Source of the DNA: Bacillus sp. SB49
GTDB lineage: Bacteria; Bacillota; Bacilli; Bacillales; Halobacillaceae
Length of the DNA stretch: 64,000 nucleotides
Assembly: GCF_000469135.2 (NCBI RefSeq)
Contig: NZ_CP048117.1
Span: 1,835,501-1,899,500 of the forward strand
Direction: 5' to 3'
Below are positions 1 through 8,614 of this stretch, piece by piece. The notes beneath the pieces were generated by a model. It searched no databases, was not told where the DNA came from, and saw only the letters and a list, made by a program, of their open reading frames with translations. Each line of letters begins with the position of its first letter. Position 1 is the stretch's first letter. The translations under genes and the position numbers were made by a program.

Positions 1-1
1 G

Positions 2-457
2 GGAGAAAAGGATTTTGGGAAGGAAGCGATCGACACGTTGGTCAAGTGCATGGAAGATCACCATGATAAGTTAATTATCATTCTTGCCGGTTATCCGGAA
101 GAAATGGAAGATTTTCTGACAATAAACCCGGGTCTTGCTTCCAGGTTTCCTATTCAGCTGCCTTTCGAGAATTATCAACCGGAGGAGCTTGCCATGATTG
201 CTTCCGGAATGATCAAGGACCGCGATTATCGAATGACTCGCGATGCAGAAAGGAAGCTTTCCCAGCACCTGCGGCTGGTATGCCGCGAACGAAAGAGAAA
301 TTTCTCGAACGCCCGCTACGTCAGGAACATGATAGAAGATGCGATCAGGAAGCAGGCGTGGCGTGTCATCAACGGAACGGATTACAAAAAGGAAACGTTG
401 ATGACTTTAGGTGCGTCTGATTTTTGTTTCGATGCTTCAGCTCATTTTATTGACTAG
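2..457 (+). CDS. spoVK: SpoVK, C-terminal part (AAA+ ATPase, CbxX/CfqX family)
   Basis: The reading frame is open from the window edge, so the N-terminus and Walker A lie outside. About 151 residues are visible. They include the strand leading to sensor 1 (LIIILAGYPEEM), the NPGLASRFP arginine-finger segment and a C-terminal helical lid. These are hallmarks of the CbxX/SpoVK branch of AAA+ ATPases, which remodel or disassemble protein complexes. B. subtilis SpoVK acts in late sporulation (spore maturation). The order spoVK-hflX-ynbB-glnR-glnA matches B. subtilis, which supports the identity. A second, tandem-AAA member of the family lies at 20.3 kb. What the enzyme acts on cannot be told from sequence. 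Confidence 0.9.
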   Translation, partial: GEKDFGKEAIDTLVKCMEDHHDKLIIILAGYPEEMEDFLTINPGLASRFPIQLPFENYQPEELAMIASGMIKDRDYRMTRDAERKLSQHLRLVCRERKRNFSNARYVRNMIEDAIRKQAWRVINGTDYKKETLMTLGASDFCFDASAHFID

Positions 458-532
458 TTTACGGGAAACATGTATTCGGTCCTGCTTTTTGTTATGATGG
501 ATGGGGATAGATAGAGAAAAGAAGGTGAAAGC

Positions 533-1762
533 ATGAAAGAGACAGCGATTTTAGTTGCAAGAAAAGACCCGCGGGCGGACGAAGAACGGTTTCAGTCTTC
601 CCTTCAGGAGCTTCAATCTCTGACCGAGACGGCAGGTGGAGAAGTCTGTAAAATCATCACCCAGAGCAGGGACCGGGTTCACCCGGCTACTTATCTGGGG
701 CAAGGGAAATTGGAAGAAATTAAGCTGGAGGCAGAAGCTGCCGAAGCGGAGTTAATTATATTCAATGATGAACTTTCACCTGGTCAGTTAAGGAACATAT
801 CCGATCGGGTGGAGCGTCGTGTTATTGACCGCAGCCAGCTCATTCTGGACATTTTCGCCGGGCGTGCCCGAACGAAGGAAGGGAAGTTGCAGGTGGAACT
901 CGCTCAGTTGCAATATCTGCTTCCGAGGCTCGCTGGTCAAGGTACGGCTCTGTCCCGTCTCGGTGGAGGGATCGGGACGCGTGGGCCGGGAGAAACGAAG
1001 TTGGAAACGGATCGGCGCCATATCCAACGCCGGATTGACGACATTAAAGTCAGGCTTGACACAGTCGTACGACAACGGGAGCAGTACCGCAAACGCCGCA
1101 AGGAAAATCGTGCCTATCAAATTGCGATTGTCGGATACACCAATGCGGGGAAGTCCACTTTCTTCAATAGAGTGACAGAAAGCCAGTCGTTTGAAGAAGA
1201 TCTACTGTTTGCGACGCTCGATCCGCTGACGAGGCAGTTGAACCTCCCATCCGGTTTCCGTGTGCTTTTATCGGATACAGTCGGGTTCATTCAGGATCTG
1301 CCAACAACGCTCATTGCAGCCTTCCGTTCCACCTTGGAAGAGGTGACAGAGGCGGATTTCGTTCTGCACATGGTAGATGCCTCTCATCCTGATCATATCC
1401 AGCAGGAAAAAACGGTTAGAAAGCTGTTGGAAGAACTGGGGGCTTCCCGGCTGCCGATGGTCACCGTATATAATAAAAAAGATCTCCTTACTGGAGACTT
1501 CATTCCGCCGAGCCACCCTTCCTTGACGGTCAGTGTCCACGACCCGATCGATTTGAAGCGTGTGCTTCATAAAGTGGAAGATACATGGAAGGAAGACTGG
1601 GTGGAATATGATGTGTTTATACCCGCTTCAGATGGAAAACGTCTGCAGCGATTCCGCTCTTCCAGTATCGTTACATCCATGCTGTTCAAGGAAGATCAGG
1701 AAGGGTATGCGCTCCACGGCTTCATTGATCCGGATCATCCTTTAAAACATCAGATATTATAA
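533..1762 (+). CDS. hflX: GTPase HflX (YnbA)
   Basis: 409 residues, normal length. HflX is a ribosome-associated GTPase that splits stalled or heat-damaged 70S particles. The N-terminal HflX domain (about 1-185) contains the glycine-rich GGGIGTRGPGETKLE segment near 145-158. The G domain follows, with G1 GYTNAGKST (201-209), G3 DTVGF (248-252) and G4 NKKD (about 315). A GAAGGTG ribosome site precedes the ATG. It lies 75 nt after spoVK and 18 nt before ynbB, so it is probably co-transcribed with ynbB. Family assignment is secure. Confidence 0.96.
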   Translation: MKETAILVARKDPRADEERFQSSLQELQSLTETAGGEVCKIITQSRDRVHPATYLGQGKLEEIKLEAEAAEAELIIFNDELSPGQLRNISDRVERRVIDRSQLILDIFAGRARTKEGKLQVELAQLQYLLPRLAGQGTALSRLGGGIGTRGPGETKLETDRRHIQRRIDDIKVRLDTVVRQREQYRKRRKENRAYQIAIVGYTNAGKSTFFNRVTESQSFEEDLLFATLDPLTRQLNLPSGFRVLLSDTVGFIQDLPTTLIAAFRSTLEEVTEADFVLHMVDASHPDHIQQEKTVRKLLEELGASRLPMVTVYNKKDLLTGDFIPPSHPSLTVSVHDPIDLKRVLHKVEDTWKEDWVEYDVFIPASDGKRLQRFRSSSIVTSMLFKEDQEGYALHGFIDPDHPLKHQIL

Positions 1763-1780
1763 TGTAAGGAAGTTGTCAAC

Positions 1781-3028
1781 ATGAATGTACAAGAAGTGAA
1801 ACAAAGAACAGAAGATACCATTAAACTACAGCACCAAGCCATTCAAAGCACTGTAGAATACAACCAAGAAAAAGTGCTTCGTGCCTTTCAGGAACTTCGC
1901 GTCAGCGATTCCCATTTTCATCCGACGACAGGGTATGGATATGATGATTTCGGACGTGACACCCTCGAAGCGCTCTATGCGGCCATTTTTCAAGCAGAAG
2001 ACGCACTGGTGCGGCCTCAACTCATATCGGGCACCCACGCCATAACGACCGCCTTGTTCGGCGTTCTTCGCCCCCAGGATGAACTGCTTTATATTTCCGG
2101 GGAACCATATGATACGCTGCATGAAGTGATTGGCCGTCCGGATGGAACGGATAAAGGTTCGCTCCGTGATTTTGGGATCGGATACAAATCCGTGCCGCTT
2201 CAGGCGGATGGTTCTTTTGACAGAGAAGGCATAAGAGCCGCGATCCATTCCAATACAAAAGTAGTCGCTATCCAGCGTTCCAAAGGGTATGAGGACCGGC
2301 CCTCTTTCCTAATCGAAGAAATCCGGTCCATCATTGAACACGTGCGAAGCATCAAACCTGATGTCGTTGTATTTGTAGATAATTGCTACGGAGAATTCGT
2401 AGAACGGGAAGAACCGATTCAGGCGGGAGCGGATCTGATTGCCGGCTCGTTAATTAAGAATCCCGGCGGTGGTATTGCACGGATCGGCGGGTACATAGCA
2501 GGCCGTAAAGAATTGATTGAACAGTGCAGCTATCGATTGACAGCCCCGGGGCTTGGAAAGGAAACGGGAGCAAGCCTGAATATGCTCCAGGAAATGTATC
2601 AAGGCATCTTCCTTGCACCGAATGTCGTCGGGGAAGCGTTGAAAGGAGCGGTTTTCACTGCCAAGTTCCTTGCAGAGCTTGGTTTCCGTACAAACCCATC
2701 CTTCGATGCCCGTAGGACAGACTTGATCCAATCGGTTAGTTTTGATACAGCCGATCAAATGATACGGTTCTGTCAAACGATTCAACAAGCTTCTCCTGTC
2801 AATTCCCATGTCCGTCCGGAACCAAGTCCTATGCCGGGGTATGAAGATCCGGTGATTATGGCTGCCGGAACCTTTATTCAAGGGGCGAGTCTCGAACTTA
2901 CAGCAGACGGACCGATCCGTCCACCATACACAGCATTTGTTCAAGGAGGACTAACATATGCCCATGTGAAGATTGCTGTGCAAAAGGCTGTGGACCAGCT
3001 TATATCTGAAGGCATGGTGAAAGTGTGA
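1781..3028 (+). CDS. ynbB: YnbB, methionine-gamma-lyase-like PLP protein (aluminium resistance family)
   Basis: 415 residues of the fold-type I PLP enzyme family annotated as aluminium resistance protein or Met_gamma_lyase. The likely Schiff-base lysine is K226 in AGSLIKNPGGG, preceded by a VVVFVDNCYGEF strand whose Asp would bind the pyridine nitrogen. Residues 80-95 (RPQLISGTHAI) form the phosphate-binding region. In B. subtilis it is ynbB, upstream of glnR, as here. Its physiological substrate is not established. A carbon-sulfur lyase role is inference from the family. It follows hflX by 18 nt and is separated from glnR by a strong promoter. Confidence 0.9.
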   Translation: MNVQEVKQRTEDTIKLQHQAIQSTVEYNQEKVLRAFQELRVSDSHFHPTTGYGYDDFGRDTLEALYAAIFQAEDALVRPQLISGTHAITTALFGVLRPQDELLYISGEPYDTLHEVIGRPDGTDKGSLRDFGIGYKSVPLQADGSFDREGIRAAIHSNTKVVAIQRSKGYEDRPSFLIEEIRSIIEHVRSIKPDVVVFVDNCYGEFVEREEPIQAGADLIAGSLIKNPGGGIARIGGYIAGRKELIEQCSYRLTAPGLGKETGASLNMLQEMYQGIFLAPNVVGEALKGAVFTAKFLAELGFRTNPSFDARRTDLIQSVSFDTADQMIRFCQTIQQASPVNSHVRPEPSPMPGYEDPVIMAAGTFIQGASLELTADGPIRPPYTAFVQGGLTYAHVKIAVQKAVDQLISEGMVKV

Positions 3029-3059
3029 AAGCATTTCCAAAGCATTGGGAACATTAATG

Positions 3060-3108
3060 TGTAAACATTTCTCACATATGTTGACATATACCTTGCGTAT
3101 CGTATAAT
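3060..3108 (+). promoter_or_regulatory. glnRA promoter with GlnR/TnrA operator
   Basis: A perfect match to the TGTNA-N7-TNACA operator (TGTAAACATTTCTCACA) lies at 3060-3076. It sits just upstream of a near-consensus sigma-A promoter: TTGACA at 3081-3086, a 16-bp spacer and TATAAT at 3103-3108. In B. subtilis, GlnR binds such sites to repress glnRA when glutamine is plentiful. The second operator that overlaps -35 in B. subtilis is not clearly conserved here. Confidence 0.88.
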
Positions 3109-3142
3109 GAAGGTATCATTCTTATGGGAGGAGGGCACATCG

Positions 3143-3547
3143 ATGAGTGATGAAATTCGTCGTTCCATGCCGTTGTTCCCAATGGGGATTGTTCAATCTC
3201 TTACTGATCTGACTGCGAGGCAGATCCGGTACTATGAGCAGCATAAGCTGATCAATCCGGCCAGGTCGGAGGGGAATCGCCGCATATACTCCTTTAATGA
3301 TGTCGACCGGTTGCTTGAAATCAAGGACCTCATCGACCAAGGGGTTAACATGGCGGGGATCAAGAAAGTTCTCAAGCTTGAAGAGAAGCCTGAGAATGAA
3401 GCATATAATGAAGAAGAAGTGAAGGAAGTCCATAATGAACTGACTGAGAAAGAGCTTCGTCGTATGCTGCAGCAAGAACTATTCACATCGGGAAGACAAG
3501 GCAAGCTAGGAATCAGACAGGGAGAAATGTCCCGGTTCTTTCATTAA
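3143..3547 (+). CDS. glnR: GlnR, MerR-family nitrogen repressor
   Basis: 134 residues. The chosen ATG follows GGGAGGAGG. An in-frame start 36 nt upstream would lie inside the -10 box and is rejected. The N-terminal MerR-type winged helix (about 12-80) includes [14 protein letters not shown] and [15 protein letters not shown]. The C-terminal tail ([21 protein letters not shown] region) is where feedback-inhibited glutamine synthetase binds in the B. subtilis protein. It represses its own operon through the operator just upstream. It is 21 nt from glnA, forming the classical bicistronic operon. Confidence 0.97.
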   Translation: MSDEIRRSMPLFPMGIVQSLTDLTARQIRYYEQHKLINPARSEGNRRIYSFNDVDRLLEIKDLIDQGVNMAGIKKVLKLEEKPENEAYNEEEVKEVHNELTEKELRRMLQQELFTSGRQGKLGIRQGEMSRFFH

Positions 3548-3568
3548 TCGTTTCAAGGGGGAAATCCA

Positions 3569-4900
3569 ATGGGTTTAACAAAAGAAGAAATTTACAAAAA
3601 AATTGATGAAGAAAACGTACGGTTTATCCGTCTCCAGTTTACGGATATGCTCGGTACGATCAAAAACGTAGAAATTCCACTGAGCCAGCTGGACAAAGCG
3701 CTGGACGGCATGATGATGTTCGACGGTTCCTCCATTGAAGGATTCGTTCGGATCGAGGAATCCGATATGTATCTTGTACCTGACATCGATACATTCGTCG
3801 TTTTCCCATGGTCTTCAGAAAAAGGCAAAGTGGCACGATTCATCTGTGATATTTACAACCCAGATCAGACTCCTTTTGAAGGTTGCCCGCGTTACAACTT
3901 AAAGCGCAACCTCAAGAAGATGGAAGAACTTGGATTCTCCGCTTTTAATATCGGTACAGAGCCGGAATTCTTCCTTTTCAAATTAGATGAAAAAGGCGAA
4001 CCGACGATGGAATTGAACGACAAAGGCGGGTATTTCGATTTAGCACCGACCGATCTCGGTGAAAACTGCCGTCGTGATATCGTCTTAGAGCTGGAAGAAA
4101 TGGGATTTGAGATTGAAGCATCCCACCACGAAGTTGCTCCCGGGCAGCACGAAATTGATTTCCGTTATTCCGATGCCCTGAAGCATTGTGACGATATCCA
4201 GACATTTAAATTGGCAGTAAAAACCATTGCGCGTAAGCACGGTCTTCACGCTACCTTCATGCCTAAGCCGCTCTTCGGCGTGAACGGATCCGGTATGCAC
4301 GCAAACATGTCTTTGTTTAATGAGAAGGGGAATGCCTTCTTCGACGAAAACGGAAAAGACCAGTTATCAGAAGTCGCTTATCAATTTACAGCAGGGATCA
4401 TCAAGCACGCGACCAGCTTTACTGCTGTGACGAACCCTACTGTAAACTCCTATAAGCGTCTCGTTCCTGGCTATGAGGCACCTTGCTACGTTGCTTGGTC
4501 CGGACAAAACCGCAGTCCCCTCGTCCGCGTACCTACATCCCGTGGGTTGAGCACGCGAATTGAAGTGAGGAGCGTCGACCCATCCGCAAACCCTTATATG
4601 GCAATGGCAGTCCTGTTGTCCGCTGGCCTCGATGGGGTGAAGAATAAGCTGGAAGCACCGGCTCCGGTTGATCGCAACATCTATGTCATGGACAAAAAAG
4701 AACGGGAAGCGCACGGTGTGAAAGATCTGCCCGCAACCCTTTACGATGCCCTTGTAGAGCTGCAAAAAGATTCGATCATGGTGGAAGCTCTTGGAGAGCA
4801 CCTTTTCGAACACTTCATTGAAGCAAAGGAAATCGAATGGGATATGTTCCGCACACAGGTTCATCCGTGGGAAAGAGAGCAGTATCTGCAAACGTACTAA
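3569..4900 (+). CDS. glnA: Glutamine synthetase type I
   Basis: 443 residues, the usual size of the GSI-alpha form of Firmicutes. It makes glutamine from glutamate, ammonia and ATP in the cytoplasm. Visible motifs include the N-terminal beta-grasp ([13 protein letters not shown]), the latch DGSSIEGF near 51-58, metal and glutamate ligands around GTEPEFF, the [10 protein letters not shown] loop and the ATP-site [10 protein letters not shown]. The adenylylation-tyrosine region of the enterobacterial form is absent, consistent with regulation by feedback inhibition and GlnR instead. It is the last gene before a rho-independent terminator. Confidence 0.98.
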   Translation: MGLTKEEIYKKIDEENVRFIRLQFTDMLGTIKNVEIPLSQLDKALDGMMMFDGSSIEGFVRIEESDMYLVPDIDTFVVFPWSSEKGKVARFICDIYNPDQTPFEGCPRYNLKRNLKKMEELGFSAFNIGTEPEFFLFKLDEKGEPTMELNDKGGYFDLAPTDLGENCRRDIVLELEEMGFEIEASHHEVAPGQHEIDFRYSDALKHCDDIQTFKLAVKTIARKHGLHATFMPKPLFGVNGSGMHANMSLFNEKGNAFFDENGKDQLSEVAYQFTAGIIKHATSFTAVTNPTVNSYKRLVPGYEAPCYVAWSGQNRSPLVRVPTSRGLSTRIEVRSVDPSANPYMAMAVLLSAGLDGVKNKLEAPAPVDRNIYVMDKKEREAHGVKDLPATLYDALVELQKDSIMVEALGEHLFEHFIEAKEIEWDMFRTQVHPWEREQYLQTY

Positions 4901-4904
4901 ACCT

Positions 4905-4940
4905 TAAAACCCTTGGGCCTCTAAGCCTCGGGGTTTTTTT
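4905..4940 (+). terminator. glnRA terminator
   Basis: A GC-rich hairpin (AACCCTTGGGC pairing with GCCTCGGGGTT) is followed by a run of seven T, directly after the glnA stop. Confidence 0.85.
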
Positions 4941-5129
4941 ATATGCAAGACCCAAGTGGGTTTACATATGTTTAACCTTTAAAAGGTGCAGGTTGATGAA
5001 TGACAGTACATCTGGAAGTTGAATGCCTACAGGGATGTGAGAGCGCCCTGCAATATTATTTATAGTAATTCTTATAAGCTGATTTCCAGAAGCCTTTCGT
5101 TATGCTGAGGGTGAGGAAATAAAAGGTAG

Positions 5130-5300
5130 GTTAGGGAAAAAAGAAGCACATATCATAATCATATTTTCAACTTAGCGTCAGGAAGATTTAAGCCGGTATT
5201 TGATCGTACATTTCCTCTGGAAGAAGCCAGTGGAACCCAGACATATTTTAAAGATACAGGGAAAATGGGGGGGATTGTATTAGTCCCTGAGGCTATTTGA
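5130..5300 (+). pseudogene. Relic of a zinc/quinone-type dehydrogenase (C-terminus only)
   Basis: Frame-intact remnant after an in-frame TAG at 5127. The last ~45 codons read as the C-terminal end of a medium-chain dehydrogenase/quinone oxidoreductase: LASGRFKPVFDRTFPLEEA, then a GK..GGIVLVPEAI end and a TGA. No start codon, ribosome site or cofactor domain lies upstream, so this is a decayed gene. The rest of the 4941-5524 gap has no supportable gene. A LexA-like 14-mer at 5424-5437 and a small GAGC-CTTC-GCTC hairpin near 5472-5492 are the only other structures seen. Confidence 0.62.
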
Positions 5301-5524
5301 GTTTGAAATTATATAGAAGCGATGAGGGAAACTAAAATCAACAAGTGAATCAGCCATTCCCTGCATCATCCATAATCTAAAGTTTTCTTAAATGAACAAC
5401 GTTAGTTACGTAGAGTATGTTTACGAACGTTTGTTTACGCTGTGTTTGACTGGATTGTGTTGCTTCCATTCCCCCTGAGCCTTCGCTCCGGGAGATTCTT
5501 ACCTCAGTGAGAAGGAATGACCGC

Positions 5525-5728
5525 TTAGCCTTCTTTTATTAATCTTATAATCAAATCTTCGTAAGTATCCACTTGAGCCTGTAACGTTTCATTTATTTGT
5601 TTTAATTCCCTTATACGACGAAGCATTTCATCCATTAACTTGAGTTGTTCGTCATTCGTGCGATCCCCGTCGATATCGTCATACAAACGAATTAACTTAT
5701 CCATTAACTTATCCATTAACTTATCCAC
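5525..5728 (-). CDS. Small acidic coiled-coil protein, unknown function
   Basis: 67 residues, GTG start. AAGGAGGGG lies 6 nt upstream (core GGAGG), and TATAAT on the minus strand at 5761-5766 could be the -10. The protein opens with three tandem copies of MDKL and continues as a charged helix with heptad-like spacing (LMDEMLRRIRELKQINETLQAQVDTYEDLIIRLI), so a coiled coil is likely. No family is recognised. It resembles Spo0E-type phosphatases in size but lacks their SQxLD motif. It stands alone in an accessory stretch. The strong ribosome site supports it being real. Confidence 0.6.
   Translation of the reverse strand: MDKLMDKLMDKLIRLYDDIDGDRTNDEQLKLMDEMLRRIRELKQINETLQAQVDTYEDLIIRLIKEG
5692..5727 (-). 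repeat. Three tandem 12-bp repeats in a coding start
   Basis: TTAACTTATCCA is repeated exactly three times. The copies encode the MDKL units at the N-terminus of the coiled-coil miniprotein, so copy-number change would stay in frame. Confidence 0.9.
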
Positions 5729-5740
5729 ACTACCCCTCCT

Positions 5741-6046
5741 TAATGCCTGGATTTGAATATTATTATACGGTATAAAATGATTAACTTCCTCAGAATAGTT
5801 TTATTTAACTATTCTGATTGTTTTTGTTCTATAGCTTTTATTACATCCGTTTTCACATAAAAGAGGTATGCTTACAAATAGAAACCCTCCTATGCTGATT
5901 CTTCCGTCCATAAAGATGTCTGGTTTTGGTCTTAGACGGAGAGCATTCAGGTGGTAATAATGTACCCGGGGTGGTTTTTAGTTTTTTGAATAGGGTAAAA
6001 TACCTATACGAAAGAAACAAAATAAATAAAGAGTAAGGGGAATGAA
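5741..6046. other. Intergenic region between divergent genes
   Basis: About 300 bp without a gene. It holds the leftward -10 (TATAAT on the minus strand at 5761-5766) and the ribosome site AAGGGG for the rightward PAS protein. A weak inverted pair (TTCCGTC and GACGGAG) is visible near 5903-5942. No clear sigma-D promoter is seen for the chemoreceptor-like gene. Confidence 0.4.
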
Positions 6047-6955
6047 ATGGTTAGTGCAGCAGATAGAGATGTTATAGAAGAGCGCTTGTTTCGATCCATC
6101 AATGATAATTTGGCGATGATATATTTTGGAACTGATCGCAAGGTGCGTTATGTCAATGATCGGTTTGCTGATACAATGGGGTACAACTCGAACCGGGAAA
6201 TTATAGGGAAGGATCATAAGGAGTTCTGTTTCCGGGACTTTTCTGAAAGTGCAGAGTATCTGCTTTTTTGGGAAAATTTGAGAACCGGAAAGAGTTTTCA
6301 GAATAAAATTCTCAGAAAGAACAGGCGAGGAGCAGAAATTTGGCTGGAAGCAACCTACATGCCTGTATGGGAGAATGGAATGGTCAGTGGAATATTAAAA
6401 GTTGCAACAGACATATCAGAGCGGCAGCAGGGACTTCAGGACCTTGTCGGCAGGTTGAAGGATATGTCTTACACATTAAATGAAAAGGCGGTCCAAGGAT
6501 TAGCCTTTCAGAATGATTTAAGTGACAGAGTAGATCAGATTTCTTCGATATCTTCTGAAAACACGGAAACGCTTGGGGAGCTTGGTATTCAAACAACTAA
6601 GATCCAGGGAGTGGTTAAGACCATTCGTGATATTGCTTCTCAGACAAACTTGTTGTCATTAAACGCCGCAATTGAAGCTGCGCGTGCGGGAGAGCATGGG
6701 AGAGGATTCGATGTCGTTGCAAAAGAAGTGCGTAAATTATCGAATAAAGTAGAAAAATCCATCAGCGAAGTGAATGAAAATGTAGAAAGCATTACTAATG
6801 AAATAGAAAATATCACAAAGGGAACGGTGAAGATACAAAAAGATGTGGAGGCTGCTTTATCACAAATTAAGTCTGCAAGTGAGATTTATCATGAGCTTGT
6901 CGGAGACGGGGAAGAGTTGGAGGTAAGAGCCAATCACTTGCAAGAAATTATATAG
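6047..6955 (+). CDS. Soluble PAS-MCP signalling protein
   Basis: 302 residues with no transmembrane segment. A PAS domain (about 10-130) contains [15 protein letters not shown] and an [12 protein letters not shown] exit typical of PAS-PAC units. A methyl-accepting-type signalling hairpin (about 135-285) follows. Its conserved tip, [20 protein letters not shown], is the CheA/CheW-contacting region. The helical bundle is short. Such proteins sense redox state, heme or small ligands in the cytoplasm and feed chemotaxis arrays or dedicated partners. The ligand cannot be told, although the domain assignment is strong. It stands alone between a promoterless-looking leader and a terminator. Confidence 0.88.
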   Translation: MVSAADRDVIEERLFRSINDNLAMIYFGTDRKVRYVNDRFADTMGYNSNREIIGKDHKEFCFRDFSESAEYLLFWENLRTGKSFQNKILRKNRRGAEIWLEATYMPVWENGMVSGILKVATDISERQQGLQDLVGRLKDMSYTLNEKAVQGLAFQNDLSDRVDQISSISSENTETLGELGIQTTKIQGVVKTIRDIASQTNLLSLNAAIEAARAGEHGRGFDVVAKEVRKLSNKVEKSISEVNENVESITNEIENITKGTVKIQKDVEAALSQIKSASEIYHELVGDGEELEVRANHLQEII

Positions 6956-6966
6956 ATAGATATAAG

Positions 6967-7000
6967 GGAGCGGCCGTGAACAGAACGGAGCGCTCCTTTT
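6967..7000 (+). terminator. Terminator after PAS-MCP gene
   Basis: A two-part stem (GGAGCG/CGCTCC plus CCGT/ACGG) is followed by TTTT. Confidence 0.75.
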
Positions 7001-7165
7001 GTATGATTTTTGGGCTTTAGTAAGGGACAGAAGCGGATATATGTGCCCTATGTTGCGGCAAAATGGAACCAAAGGACAAGAGTGAGCATAATCTTGTTAC
7101 ATAGAAGTAGTTACTATTGCTAAATATTTGTAAAGGAAATTAATAGATTAGTAAAGGAGATCATT

Positions 7166-8275
7166 ATGGCAAGATTAGTCTATCCAAGCGGAAGCTGGAA
7201 CGGCAGGTTGGTTGCTTTGGATGATGGACATGGGATGGAGACTCCTGGGAAGAGAACGCCGTATATACCTGAGCTGGGGCGTCAAATTAAAGAGAATGAG
7301 TTTAATAGAAAGGTCGTTGCTTATCTCTCAGATATTCTTTTATACCATGGCTTCCGTGTGCTGCTTGTTGCACCCACAGATGCGGATACCCCTCTTACGA
7401 CAAGAACAGCAGAAGCGAACAGGTACAATGCAGATATTTACGTGTCCGTGCATTACAACGCATTTGACGGTTCTTTCGGTGGATCAGATCCCAGCGGAAT
7501 TGAAGTATATGTGTATCCGGGTTCTTTGAATCGGGAGGCTGGCAGATTGGCAGCGCTTGTCGGCAAGTATTTACGGCGAGGGACGCAACAGAACTGGCGC
7601 GGTGTAAAAGAAGCCAATTTTCATGTGTTGAGAGAAACAGACATGCCGGCAATTCTGACCGAGAACGGTTACATGGATAACAAACGTGAGGCATTGTTAA
7701 TGATTAATGAAGCTTTTCAACAAGAAGTAGCAAAGGAACACGCGCAGGGAATCTGTGAGTACTTCGGTGTGGCTTTTAAAGGAGTCGGTGAAACGATCGA
7801 CAAAAATTACCTTTCTCTTGGGGATACGGGAGAAGCGGTACGTGTGCTGCAGCGCAATTTATTGAAATTGGGCTATTCCATGGGAGGCTACGGGGCCGAT
7901 GGTTCCTTCGGTCCAGCTACAGAGACAGCTGTCAAAGCTTTTCAGAGGGATCAGGGTTTAAGAGTCGATGGATATTATGGGCCAAATACAAAAAGGGCAA
8001 TGGAAGAAGCCCTCAAAAAAATGGAGGATGATGAAATGGAAGAGGTTGCAGTTGTCATCAATTCATTTGCTGATTTCCCTGCTGTGGAGACACTTGCTAT
8101 TCGGGAAAATGCAATGATTGCGTTAAGGCGTACGGCAGAGAGGCGCCAAGTGGCTAAAAAGATAATCGTTGCCGGTGGGGGAACGGCTGGCTTAAAAGGG
8201 TCCAATTTTGTTGATCTATCCGGAGCGACGCGTCTGGAGACAGCCCGAAAGATCGAAAATTATTTAAAACGATGA
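7166..8275 (+). CDS. N-acetylmuramoyl-L-alanine amidase with two wall-binding modules
   Basis: 369 residues, ATG after AAAGGAG. An Amidase_3 domain (about 10-195) carries the zinc/catalytic residues in DDGHGMETPG (His), NEFNRKV (Glu), VSVHYNA (His) and LTENGYM (Glu). It cuts the amide between MurNAc and L-Ala. A PG_binding_1 module (about 212-290) follows, with LGDTGEAVRVLQRNL and GSFGPATETAVKAFQ. The last ~75 residues resemble one half of a cell-wall-binding repeat 2 unit (IIVAGGGTAGLKG, VDLSGATRLETA). No signal peptide is seen, as in CwlC-type mother-cell lysins and phage endolysins. It is a single gene with no holin nearby. Confidence 0.88.
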   Translation: MARLVYPSGSWNGRLVALDDGHGMETPGKRTPYIPELGRQIKENEFNRKVVAYLSDILLYHGFRVLLVAPTDADTPLTTRTAEANRYNADIYVSVHYNAFDGSFGGSDPSGIEVYVYPGSLNREAGRLAALVGKYLRRGTQQNWRGVKEANFHVLRETDMPAILTENGYMDNKREALLMINEAFQQEVAKEHAQGICEYFGVAFKGVGETIDKNYLSLGDTGEAVRVLQRNLLKLGYSMGGYGADGSFGPATETAVKAFQRDQGLRVDGYYGPNTKRAMEEALKKMEDDEMEEVAVVINSFADFPAVETLAIRENAMIALRRTAERRQVAKKIIVAGGGTAGLKGSNFVDLSGATRLETARKIENYLKR

Positions 8276-8326
8276 ACGGCCCAGGATTTCCCGGTATACT
8301 TTCGGCGTCATTCTTCATACAATAGA

Positions 8327-8340
8327 AGAACAAATGTTCG
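8327..8340 (+). promoter_or_regulatory. LexA (SOS) box before WYL miniprotein
   Basis: AGAACAAATGTTCG matches 13 of 14 positions of the Firmicute LexA consensus CGAACRNRYGTTYG. It lies 17 nt before the ATG and just downstream of a TACAAT at 8318-8323 that could be a -10. Confidence 0.7.
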
Positions 8341-8356
8341 TAATGGGGTGATGTGT

Positions 8357-8590
8357 ATGCACCAATTATTAAACCGTTCTATGATAGAGCATTTACCGTT
8401 AGAAATTATTTATCATGCCCGTGATCAATCTATTTCTCAACGATTAATTCGAGTTATAAGGATGGAGGAAGCCTGTTGCGTGGCTTATTGTTATACACGG
8501 AAACAAGTAAGAACGTTCAGATGGGATGGAATTCTTGCCGTGGCAGTTTTTCGTAAAAATAAAGGAACAGAGAAAAGAAGCGGGGCTTAA
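8357..8590 (+). CDS. Small WYL-domain-like protein, putative SOS gene
   Basis: 77 residues. The ATG is chosen because GGGGTG lies 6 nt upstream; a GTG 9 nt earlier would lie inside that site. The body (PLEIIYHARDQSISQRLIRVIRM, then a Cys-rich CCVAYCYTRKQVRTFRWDGILA) has the length and pattern of the short WYL-like proteins of Bacilli, which lack a DNA-binding domain. WYL domains bind nucleic acids or nucleotides and act in DNA-damage control and phage defence. Function here is unknown. The LexA box upstream and lexA next door suggest damage induction. The stop codon lies next to the terminator shared with lexA. Confidence 0.72.
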   Translation: MHQLLNRSMIEHLPLEIIYHARDQSISQRLIRVIRMEEACCVAYCYTRKQVRTFRWDGILAVAVFRKNKGTEKRSGA

Positions 8591-8614
8591 AACGGCCGCC
8601 GCTTCTTTCTGTTT
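8574..8614. terminator. Bidirectional terminator between WYL gene and lexA
   Basis: The stem AAAGAAGCGG/CCGCTTCTTT is flanked by T-rich sequence to the right and A-rich sequence to the left, and separates the convergent genes. Confidence 0.75.

Noticed and set aside
819-1175. 118-codon frame inside hflX
   Set aside because: Overlaps the G-domain coding frame of hflX on the same strand, with no ribosome site or family resemblance; a shadow frame.
3107-3142. Longer glnR start 36 nt upstream
   Set aside because: It would lie inside the TATAAT -10 box; GGGAGGAGG and the ATG at 3143 fit the family N-terminus.
5424-5437. LexA-like CGAACGTTTGTTTA
   Set aside because: Two mismatches and no gene starting close downstream on either strand; kept only as a note.
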